A stretch of 64,000 nt of DNA, from assembly GCF_900163655.1 (NCBI RefSeq), contig NZ_FWFG01000068.1, forward strand, positions 1-64,000. The letters are read 5' to 3'. Under the pieces are notes generated by a model that did no database searches, had not been told where the DNA came from, and worked only from the letters and a program-made list of their open reading frames with translations. Positions 58,025-64,000 of this stretch are shown here, in pieces (position 1 is the stretch's first letter; every line of letters begins with the position of its first letter). The stretch is from Brachybacterium nesterenkovii. Lineage in GTDB: Bacteria > Actinomycetota > Actinomycetes > Actinomycetales > Dermabacteraceae. Position numbers and translations under genes: made by a program.

Positions 58025-58990
58025 TCAGATGCTCCTGATCCGGGGGTTGACGAGGACGTAGAGGAGGTCGACGACGATGTTGACGACGATGAAGGCGATC
58101 GCCACGGTGAGCGTCACGCCCTGCACGAGGGCGACGTCGTTGCGGGTCACGCCGTCGAGGATCAGCTGGCCCATCGCCTGGATGTTGAAGATGATCTCGA
58201 TGATCACAGCGCCGCCCATGAGGTAGCCGACGCGCAGTCCGAGCACGGTGATCGGGGTGATCAGGGCGTTGCGCAGCACGTTGCGGGAGACGACGACCGG
58301 ATAGGGGACGCCCGCTCCGACGGCCGTGCGCACGTAGTCGCGGTCGAGCTCCTCGACCATGGCGGTGCGCACCACGCGGGTGAGCGAGCCGGCGACGGGG
58401 ACGCCGAGGGCCAGGGCCGGAAGGGCGATGTTGCGCAGGTATGTGCCGGGGTCCTCGAGGAACGGGACCCACGACGTCACGAGCGCGGGGAAGGCGTACC
58501 AGCCGCCGGGGACCTCGCCGAGCCACTGGATCAGCAGGATCGCCAGCCAGAACGACGGCGTCGCCAGCGCCGCGATGGACAGCACGCGGATGACCTGGTC
58601 GACCCAGCGATCGCGGAACAGGGCCGCGAGGACGCCGAGGACGGCGGCGAGCACGACGGCGATCGCCAGGCCGAGGAAGGTCAGCTGCAGCGTGATGGGG
58701 AACGCGCGTGCCACCACCTCCGTCACCGGGGTGTTCCCGCTGGTGGTTCCCAGATCGCCGTGGAGCATCCCGCCCAGGTAGGCGAGGAAACGCATCCAGA
58801 TCGGGTCGTCGAGCCCGTGGGCGTCGCGGTAGTTCGCGAGGGCCTCGGCCGACGCGGACTCGCCGAGGGCGAGGCGCGCCGGGTCGGCCGGCGAGAACGA
58901 CATGACGACGAACACGAGCAGGGTGACGCCGAGGATCATCAGCGGCAGCGCGACGAGACGCCGGCCGATGAGGCGGATCAGCTGGGACAC
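58025..58990 (-). CDS. ABC transporter permease (DppB-like)
   Basis: A 321-residue DppB-type membrane subunit with six TM segments. It starts MSQLIRLIGRRLVALPLMILGVTLLVFVVMSFSP and has the ADPARLALGESASAEALANY loop and the EAA region DYVRTAVGAGVPYPVVVSRNVLRNALITPITVLG. The end, VDLLYVLVNPRIRSI, is typical. It pairs with the permease half of the 56026-58023 fusion. It lies 37 bp after the solute-binding protein gene in the same operon. Confidence 0.94.
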   Translation of the reverse strand: MSQLIRLIGRRLVALPLMILGVTLLVFVVMSFSPADPARLALGESASAEALANYRDAHGLDDPIWMRFLAYLGGMLHGDLGTTSGNTPVTEVVARAFPITLQLTFLGLAIAVVLAAVLGVLAALFRDRWVDQVIRVLSIAALATPSFWLAILLIQWLGEVPGGWYAFPALVTSWVPFLEDPGTYLRNIALPALALGVPVAGSLTRVVRTAMVEELDRDYVRTAVGAGVPYPVVVSRNVLRNALITPITVLGLRVGYLMGGAVIIEIIFNIQAMGQLILDGVTRNDVALVQGVTLTVAIAFIVVNIVVDLLYVLVNPRIRSI

Positions 58991-59027
58991 GGGATGCTCC
59001 TGGGGGAGACGAAGGGGCGGCGCGGGG

Positions 59028-60632
59028 TCACTTCGTGGTGCCGACGTTCAGGAAGCTGAGGCCGGTCACGGAGATGGGCTTGAAGTCGACCAGCGAGGTC
59101 GAGTCGAAGGCCGTGGGCGACTTGCGATGGAACAGCGGGTACAGCGGCACGGTCTCGGAGGCGAGGTCGAACAGCTTCTTCCACGCGGCCTTCTGGTCGG
59201 CCTCCTCGACGGCGGACTGCGATGTCGCCAGCAGCTCCTGCATCTGGTCGTAGGAGTCCTGGCCCTTCCAGTGCATGCGCTTGTCCGTCCAGGTATCGGT
59301 CGCGTACCACCAGCGCAGCAGCAGGTCGGGGTCGTTGCCGAACACTGACGGATCGCCGGGCGCGATGACGACGTCGAAGGCCTCGGGCTTGCCGTCGATC
59401 GTGTTGTAGACGTCCGCGGACTTCTTCTGCTCGAAGGCGACCTCGATGCCTGCGGCCTGGAGGGACTCCTGGATCACCGGGGTGACCTTCTGGACCCAGT
59501 CGTGGTCGGTGCACAGCAGGCGGAAGGAGGTCAGCCCGGTCTCGCCGAACAGCGACGTGGCCTTCTCGACGTCGTGCGCGTACACGGTCGAGGCCTTCTG
59601 GTAGTCCGGGTGGTCCTTCTGGACGAAGCTCGTGGCGGCCTCGGCCTGGCCGAGCATGCCGGTCTCGATGACCTTGTCCATGTCGATCGCGTAGAGGAAC
59701 GCCTGACGGTTGCGGACGTCGGAGAACGGGTTGCCGTCGGCGCAGTTGAACATCGAGAACAGCAGACCGAAGCCCTGGACGGACTCGACGGTGCCGCCGC
59801 TCTTGAGCTGGTCGATCGAGAGGTAGGGCACCGAGTCGATGGCCTGGACGGTCTTGGACTGCAGCGCGTTGGTGCGAGTCGAGGCGTCGGGGATGATCTG
59901 CCAGGTCATCGTCTTGGCCTTGGCGGGGATGGGGCCGGTGTAGTCGTCGAAGCGCTCGAAGACGATCTGCTTGGAGGCCGCGCCGGAGTCGGTCATCCTC
60001 CACGGGCCGGAGCCGATGGGGGCGGCGTCGAAGGCCTTGGCGTCTTTCTCGACGGCGGCCTTCGGGACGATCTTGACGGTGGCCAGGCGCTCGGCGAGCA
60101 CGCCGGTGGGGGTCGAGAGCGTGAGGGTGACGGTGGTGTCGTCCTTCTTCGCGACCTCCGAGATGAACGGGATGAACGAGGCGTAGAGCGATGCGTTGGC
60201 CGGGTCCATGACGCGCTGGAAGGAGAAGACGACGTCGTCGGCGGTGACGGGGGAGCCGTCGTGGAAGACGGCGCCGTCGCGCAGGGCGACGTCGACGCTC
60301 GTGGAGTCTCCTGTCGGGAGCTCCTTCGCGAGCGCCGCGTACACCTGGCGGGTGGCCGGGTCGATCTCGGTCAGGCCCTCCATGGTGTGCCAGTTCGCGG
60401 CGACCGTGAGGGCGGCGCTCGTGGTCATGGGGTCGTAGCCGTTGGTGCCGAGCTCGTACGAGATGGCGGCGGTGATGGTGCCGTCCTTCTTGGCGTCGCC
60501 GCTCGGCGCGGGGGTGGAGCCGTCGGAGCCCGGGCTCTTGGGGGCGCAGGCGGAGACGGCGGTGATGATGCCGGCCGCGCTCGCGCTCAGCAGGAGGGTT
60601 CGACGGGAGAGGCGGGAAGCGTTGCTGGTCAC
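59028..60632 (-). CDS. ABC transporter solute-binding lipoprotein, probable sialic acid receptor
   Basis: A 534-residue family 5 (peptide/nickel type) solute-binding protein. Signal peptide LSRRTLLLSASAAGIITAVSAC ends in lipobox VSAC, with a twin-arginine-like SRR. The mature part has ISYELGTNGYDPMTTSAALTVAANWHTMEGLTEID, VALRDGAVFHDGSPVTADDVVFSFQRVMDP and RQAFLYAIDMDKVI, all typical of the family. Sialic acid is inferred from the operon: SatABCD/SiaEFGI-type sialic acid importers of other bacteria belong to this ABC class. The start is GTG at 60632 with AGGGA upstream. First gene of the operon, behind the promoter at 60736-60763. Confidence 0.9.
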   Translation of the reverse strand: MTSNASRLSRRTLLLSASAAGIITAVSACAPKSPGSDGSTPAPSGDAKKDGTITAAISYELGTNGYDPMTTSAALTVAANWHTMEGLTEIDPATRQVYAALAKELPTGDSTSVDVALRDGAVFHDGSPVTADDVVFSFQRVMDPANASLYASFIPFISEVAKKDDTTVTLTLSTPTGVLAERLATVKIVPKAAVEKDAKAFDAAPIGSGPWRMTDSGAASKQIVFERFDDYTGPIPAKAKTMTWQIIPDASTRTNALQSKTVQAIDSVPYLSIDQLKSGGTVESVQGFGLLFSMFNCADGNPFSDVRNRQAFLYAIDMDKVIETGMLGQAEAATSFVQKDHPDYQKASTVYAHDVEKATSLFGETGLTSFRLLCTDHDWVQKVTPVIQESLQAAGIEVAFEQKKSADVYNTIDGKPEAFDVVIAPGDPSVFGNDPDLLLRWWYATDTWTDKRMHWKGQDSYDQMQELLATSQSAVEEADQKAAWKKLFDLASETVPLYPLFHRKSPTAFDSTSLVDFKPISVTGLSFLNVGTTK

Positions 60633-60706
60633 CGGAGTGGTCCCTTCGTGGTCGCCGATCTGCGTTGATCGAGTGGACGAGCCGGGCCGGATCCACCGGC
60701 GCACGG

Positions 60707-60729
60707 CATCAGACGTCAGACGTCTGATG
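60707..60729. promoter_or_regulatory. Perfect inverted repeat, candidate NanR operator
   Basis: Arms CATCAGACGTC and GACGTCTGATG flank a central A. It begins 7 bp downstream of the minus-strand -10 at 60736-60741, so it overlaps the predicted transcription start of the nan operon, and lies 67 bp before the regulator start at 60796. A repressor bound here would block the operon and could autoregulate its gene. Confidence 0.75.
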
Positions 60730-60735
60730 TCCTGT

Positions 60736-60763
60736 ATGCTACACGAAGATCGAGGGTCGTCAA
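60736..60763 (-). promoter_or_regulatory. Candidate sigma-A promoter of the nan operon
   Basis: On the minus strand, TTGACG (60758-60763) and TAGCAT (60736-60741) are 16 bp apart. This is the best -35/-10 pair in the window. The leader to the GTG at 60632 would be about 98 nt. Confidence 0.65.
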
Positions 60764-60795
60764 AAGGCACGGCTCGTCATCGGAGGGAGATCCGC

Positions 60796-61572
60796 ATGAA
60801 CGCGGAGCGCATCTCGGGCCCGCGCGGCGGCGCGGCCGCCCGATCCATCCAGGAGCTGATCCTGGCCGAGGACCTCCGGCCGGGCGATCCGCTCCCCACC
60901 GAGAGCGAGCTGTGCGAGCGCCTCGGGGTCTCGCGCTCCTCGGTGCGCGAGGCCGTGCGCACGCTGTCCTCCCTCGACATCGTCGAGGTGCGCCACGGGC
61001 ACGGGACGTTCGTCGGTCGCCTGTCCCTCGCCCCGCTCGTCGACGGCCTGCTGTTCCGCGCCCGCCTCGGTGCGGCCGACGACACGCGGGTGCTGCGCGA
61101 GGTGGTGCAGATGCGCATCGGCCTGGACCTGTCGGTCGCCGAGGAGCTCGTCGCTGCCTACCGCGGCACCGACAACCCCGATCTGCGCAGCCTCGTCGAG
61201 GACATGCGCACCTGCGCGGCCCGCGGCGAGTCCTTCGCCGTCGCCGACCGCGCCTTCCACGAGTCCCTGCTCCGGCCGGTCGACAACGAGCTCATCCGCG
61301 AGCTCGTCTCCGCCTTCTGGGAGGTCCACACCGGGGCGCTGCCGCTGCTGGGCATCGCCCCCGATGCGGACATCCTCGACACCGTCGACGCGCACCAGGC
61401 GATGGTCGACGCCCTCGAGGCGGGGGACGTCGCCGGGTATCGCGAGGCCGTGATGGAGCACTATGCGCCGCTGCTGCGCGTGCTCGCGCGCGGGGCGGCC
61501 GCGGGCGCCGACGCAGGTGCTGGCACGGGCGTCGACGCCGACGCAGGCGCGGCGGAGCTGCGGGCCCGCTGA
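60796..61572 (+). CDS. nanR: GntR-family FCD-domain regulator (NanR-like)
   Basis: A 258-residue FadR-subfamily regulator. The winged helix (residues 8-75) has AARSIQELILAEDLRPGDPLPTESELCERLGVSRSSVREAVRTL and VEVRHGHGTFVG. The FCD ligand domain follows, with metal-binding candidates in ADRAFHESLL, DAHQAMVDALEAGD and MEHYAPLL. NanR regulators of this class control sialic acid genes and respond to sialic acid or a breakdown product; the divergent position supports that. It ends in an Ala/Gly/Asp-rich low-complexity tail. GGAGGGAGA lies 5 nt before the ATG at 60796. Confidence 0.88.
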   Translation: MNAERISGPRGGAAARSIQELILAEDLRPGDPLPTESELCERLGVSRSSVREAVRTLSSLDIVEVRHGHGTFVGRLSLAPLVDGLLFRARLGAADDTRVLREVVQMRIGLDLSVAEELVAAYRGTDNPDLRSLVEDMRTCAARGESFAVADRAFHESLLRPVDNELIRELVSAFWEVHTGALPLLGIAPDADILDTVDAHQAMVDALEAGDVAGYREAVMEHYAPLLRVLARGAAAGADAGAGTGVDADAGAAELRAR

Positions 61573-61592
61573 CTCGTTGCGCTGACCCGCCG

Positions 61593-62576
61593 TCAGCGCA
61601 GATCCACCAGCAGCTTCCCGCGGGTGTGGCCCGTCTCGAGCTGCTCGTGGCCGCGGGCGACGTCGTCCAGCGGGAGGATCTCCCCGACCTCGAGCGGGAG
61701 GGTGCCGTCGGCCCAGGCCGCTGCGAGGCGGTCCAGGCGCTCCCGGCTCGGCGCCAGAGAGGGGATGCGCGCGTCGATGCCGCGCGCGGTCGCGGGGGAG
61801 AGGTCCGCCAGCGACGGCAGGACGACGATGCGCCCGCCCTCGGCCAGGTGGTCCAGGCTGGGCGCGAAGGTCGTGAAGTAGTGGGTGTCGAGGATGACGT
61901 CGACGCCGCGGCCCTCGGTCGCCTCATCGATCGCCGCCTCCCAGTCGGTCTCGTCGTAGGCGATCGGCGCACCGCCCAGCTCGGCGATGCGCCCCGCATT
62001 GGCGGCGCGGCCCGTCGCCCACACGCGCGAGGCCCCGGCCTGCAGGGCGAGCGGGATCAGCAGCTGGCCGACGCCGCCGGTGCCGCCGTGGATCAGCACC
62101 GTGTCGCCCTCGCCGATCCGGGCGTCCTCGATGGTCACGAGCGCCGTCACCCCGGCCAGGGCGAGGCCGCCGGCGGCCAGGGGATCGGCCGTCGAGCTCT
62201 CCGGGACGGGAGCGAGCGCCGCGGCCGGCATCGCGATCACCTCGGCGTACGTGCCGCGCGGGTCGTCGAGGCCGCGGACGCCGAACACCTGCGCCCCGAT
62301 CGGCATGCCGAGGGCATCGAGGTCGACGTCCTCAGCCGCGCCCAGGACCGTCCCGGTCATCTCGCGGCCCAGCACGGCGGGCAGCGTCAGGAGCTTCGCC
62401 TTGCCGGACGATCCGTCGCGCATCTTGTAGTCCAGCGGGTTCAGGCCCGCGGCGAGCACGCGCACGAGCACCTCACCGGGTCCGGCCGTCGGCGCGGGGA
62501 TCTCCTCGACGCGCAGCTCCTCGGGGCCGCCGAAGGCGTGGATGCGGGCAGCGCGGATGGTGGTGGGAACAGACAT
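61593..62576 (-). CDS. Zinc-free quinone oxidoreductase-like NADP-dependent enzyme (MDR superfamily)
   Basis: A 327-residue medium-chain dehydrogenase/reductase of the quinone oxidoreductase (zeta-crystallin) class. N-terminal catalytic-domain marks are GPEELRVEEIPAPTAGPGEVLVRVLAAGLNPLDYKMRDG and LPAVLGREMTGTV; the cofactor-binding loop is VLIHGGTGGVGQLLIPLALQAGA. The structural-zinc cysteines are absent. It reduces quinones or enals with NADPH in relatives; the substrate here is unknown. It stands alone, divergent from moeA, with the 54-bp spacer 62577-62630 holding both control regions. An AGG lies before the ATG at 62576. Confidence 0.9.
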   Translation of the reverse strand: MSVPTTIRAARIHAFGGPEELRVEEIPAPTAGPGEVLVRVLAAGLNPLDYKMRDGSSGKAKLLTLPAVLGREMTGTVLGAAEDVDLDALGMPIGAQVFGVRGLDDPRGTYAEVIAMPAAALAPVPESSTADPLAAGGLALAGVTALVTIEDARIGEGDTVLIHGGTGGVGQLLIPLALQAGASRVWATGRAANAGRIAELGGAPIAYDETDWEAAIDEATEGRGVDVILDTHYFTTFAPSLDHLAEGGRIVVLPSLADLSPATARGIDARIPSLAPSRERLDRLAAAWADGTLPLEVGEILPLDDVARGHEQLETGHTRGKLLVDLR

Positions 62577-62618
62577 GGCAGGAACCTCCGTCGACGGGTG
62601 GTGCCAGCGTAACCAGGG

Positions 62619-62624
62619 GACAAT
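62619..62624 (+). promoter_or_regulatory. Candidate leaderless -10 hexamer for moeA
   Basis: GACAAT ends 6 nt before the ATG at 62631, as in the rhodanese gene at 1410. Confidence 0.45.
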
Positions 62625-62630
62625 GGACGG

Positions 62631-63935
62631 ATGAACCGCTCCCACGACGACGCCGCGACGGCCGCTGTCGCGCCCGATCCCGACGTCGCGACCTGGCGCG
62701 AGCACGTCCGCTGCGTGGTCGCCGCCTGCGCGGACGTCGCGACCGAGACGCTCTCGCCCTCGCTCGCGCTCGGGCGCCGCCTCGCCGCCCCCGTCATCGC
62801 CGCCGAGGACCTCCCGCCCGGACCCGTGAGCGCGATGGACGGCTTCGCCCTGCGCCTCGCGGATCTGCCGGAGGATGCCGACTCCCCGCTTCCCGTCGTG
62901 ACGGACCTTCCGGCGGCGCGCGGAGGCGTCCCGGAGCTCGCCGTCGGGACCGCCGCGCGCATCATGACCGGCGCGCCCGTCCCCGCGGGCGCGGACACCG
63001 TGATCGAGGTCGAACGCACCGACGCCGACCCCCACGCGCGGGCGCCCCGCTCGGTCCGCGTGCTCGACCGCGAGCGCCTCGCGGCAGGCCGCCACATCCG
63101 GCCCGCCGGGGACGAGGTTCCCCGTGGGAGCGTTCTCGCTGAGCCCGATGACGTGATCGGCCCCGGCCTGCTCGCCCTGCTGACCACCCTCGGGGTGCGC
63201 GCCGTCGACGTGCGCCGCCCCCTGCGCGCGGGCGTCCTGGTGACCGGGGACGAGCTCGTCGACCACGACGATGCGGAGGCCGCCGCCGAGGTCGGGGCCG
63301 TCCGCGAGTCCAACGGGACGATGCTCGCGGCCGCCCTCGCCGACCACGGCGCCGCGACCGAGGTGATCCGCTGCGGGGATGATCCCGCGGCCTTCTGCGC
63401 CCAGCTCGACGCCCTCGCCGCGCGCTGCGATCTGGTGCTCACCAGCGGCGGTATCGGCCACGGCGCCTACGACGTCGTCAAGGCGGCGCTCGGCCCGCGG
63501 GGCCGCGGCACCTCGGACTTCGCGCACGTGCATCTGCGCCCCGGCGGGCCCCAAGGGGTGGGGCTCGTCGACGTCGAGGGCCGCGGCGTCCCCGTCATCC
63601 ACCTGCCCGGCACCCCGGTCGGCGCGCTCGTCGGCTTCCACCTGTTCGTGCGCCCGCTGCTGACGGGCGGGGACGCGACGGCCGCCGCGCCGGTGCGCGC
63701 GATGATCGTCGCCGCCCCCGCGGACTTGGTCGCGGGGACCGCGCGCTCCTCGGGGCGCGGGCACGGCGCCCTGCGCGTCGGCCCCGGGCGCCTGACGCGC
63801 ACCGCCGACGGGGACCTCGCCGTGGAGATCGTGCCCGGGCACCGACTGGCGCCCTACGGCCGTGCCGACTGCCTCGTGCTCATGGAGGGGCCCCGCGCGG
63901 GCGTCGGAGATGCGGTGCGGGTCCTCCCGTTGTGA
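62631..63935 (+). CDS. moeA: Molybdopterin molybdotransferase
   Basis: A 434-residue enzyme that inserts molybdate into adenylated molybdopterin, the last step of molybdenum cofactor synthesis. Motifs: LPPGPVSAMDGFALRLAD, ARIMTGAPVPAGADTVIEVE, AGRHIRPAGDEVPRGSVL, VRRPLRAGVLVTGDELVD, RESNGTMLAAAL, CDLVLTSGGIGHGAYDVVKAAL and VIHLPGTPVGALVGFHLFVRPLL. The domain order I-IV is normal. GHGAYD replaces the more common G(V)SVGDYD at the active site. No other moa/mob genes are in the window. The 65 bp after the stop hold nothing recognisable. Confidence 0.92.
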   Translation: MNRSHDDAATAAVAPDPDVATWREHVRCVVAACADVATETLSPSLALGRRLAAPVIAAEDLPPGPVSAMDGFALRLADLPEDADSPLPVVTDLPAARGGVPELAVGTAARIMTGAPVPAGADTVIEVERTDADPHARAPRSVRVLDRERLAAGRHIRPAGDEVPRGSVLAEPDDVIGPGLLALLTTLGVRAVDVRRPLRAGVLVTGDELVDHDDAEAAAEVGAVRESNGTMLAAALADHGAATEVIRCGDDPAAFCAQLDALAARCDLVLTSGGIGHGAYDVVKAALGPRGRGTSDFAHVHLRPGGPQGVGLVDVEGRGVPVIHLPGTPVGALVGFHLFVRPLLTGGDATAAAPVRAMIVAAPADLVAGTARSSGRGHGALRVGPGRLTRTADGDLAVEIVPGHRLAPYGRADCLVLMEGPRAGVGDAVRVLPL

Positions 63936-64000
63936 ACGGGTCCTCCCGGTATGAACCGGTGCCGTGCGGGAATGCGGCCTCGGACCGGCCCGCGCCGGAT

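Noticed and set aside
55217-60632. Dipeptide importer as the main role of the ABC genes
   Set aside because: Families match peptide importers, but the operon also encodes sialic acid breakdown and this ABC class includes known sialic acid importers. It is kept as the alternative.

Overview
This window is chromosomal DNA from a very GC-rich actinobacterium. The evidence is GTG starts, a GTP-type PEP carboxykinase, an XPB-type helicase plus its helicase-associated partner, DUF222-HNH, DUF3349 and DUF4031 proteins, and many starts that look leaderless. Gene content and style fit Micrococcales, perhaps a Brachybacterium/Dermabacteraceae-like organism, but that placement is inferred from memory of families and not from a search. 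I see no prophage, insertion sequence, integron or CRISPR array. The window is ordinary chromosome with one catabolic island and many short intergenic repeats.

Layout. 1-3.4 kb: a partial ArsR-type regulator, a rhodanese and a DEAD-box RNA helicase, with repeat-rich spacers. 3.7-12.2 kb: a GH2 glycosidase, an OPT-family transporter, an RNase HI fused to an NTF2-like domain, a DUF4031 protein and PEP carboxykinase. 12.4-23.3 kb: a two-component system, a LapA-like protein, an XPB helicase, 6-phosphogluconate dehydrogenase, two small paralogous membrane proteins, a helicase-associated protein and an unusual tRNA with anticodon UAA. 23.3-31.1 kb: an SMR efflux pair, a cyclodeaminase-family protein, a YggS-type PLP protein, and a trans-sulfuration-type PLP enzyme followed by a polar amino acid (probably cystine) ABC importer, then a Bax1-I/YccA protein. 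31.2-41.7 kb: cardiolipin synthase, a pair of paralogous membrane-anchored proteins, a degenerate ThiD-like protein, a GH3 lipoprotein, and a tightly overlapping operon DUF4287 / S9 peptidase / DinB / alpha-beta hydrolase-fold protein. 41.7-50.9 kb: DUF2079 and tandem DUF3349 proteins, MsrA, a TusA plus YeeE/YedE pair (probable thiosulfate uptake), a DUF222-HNH protein and a THUMP-like methyltransferase. 51.2-61.6 kb: a complete sialic acid scavenging locus. 61.6-63.9 kb: a quinone-oxidoreductase-like enzyme and MoeA.

The sialic acid locus is the clearest functional unit. A divergently encoded GntR/FCD regulator (NanR-like) faces an operon for a lipoprotein solute-binding protein, a permease, a fused permease-ATPase, an ATPase, sialic acid lyase (NanA-like), a ROK kinase (NanK-like), the epimerase NanE and a secreted sialidase. 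A perfect 11-bp inverted repeat lies just downstream of a good sigma-A-type promoter in the shared control region. Sialidase would release sialic acid outside the cell, the ABC system would import it, and NanA, NanK and NanE would turn it into GlcNAc-6-phosphate plus pyruvate; nagA and nagB are not in this window.

Sulfur is a second theme: a rhodanese, thiosulfate-type YeeE/TusA proteins, a cystine-type importer with a PLP lyase, and MsrA.

The least explained signals are in the DNA between genes. A 68-nt hairpin element is present twice, 50 kb apart, with compensatory base changes in its stem. Two unrelated 20-23-nt motifs are each arranged as one forward and two reverse copies at about 25-30 bp spacing. 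Heptamer and hexamer tandem repeats sit in a promoter region and inside genes. Nine or so genes carry a -10-like hexamer ending 6 or 7 nt before the start codon, which suggests leaderless transcripts.
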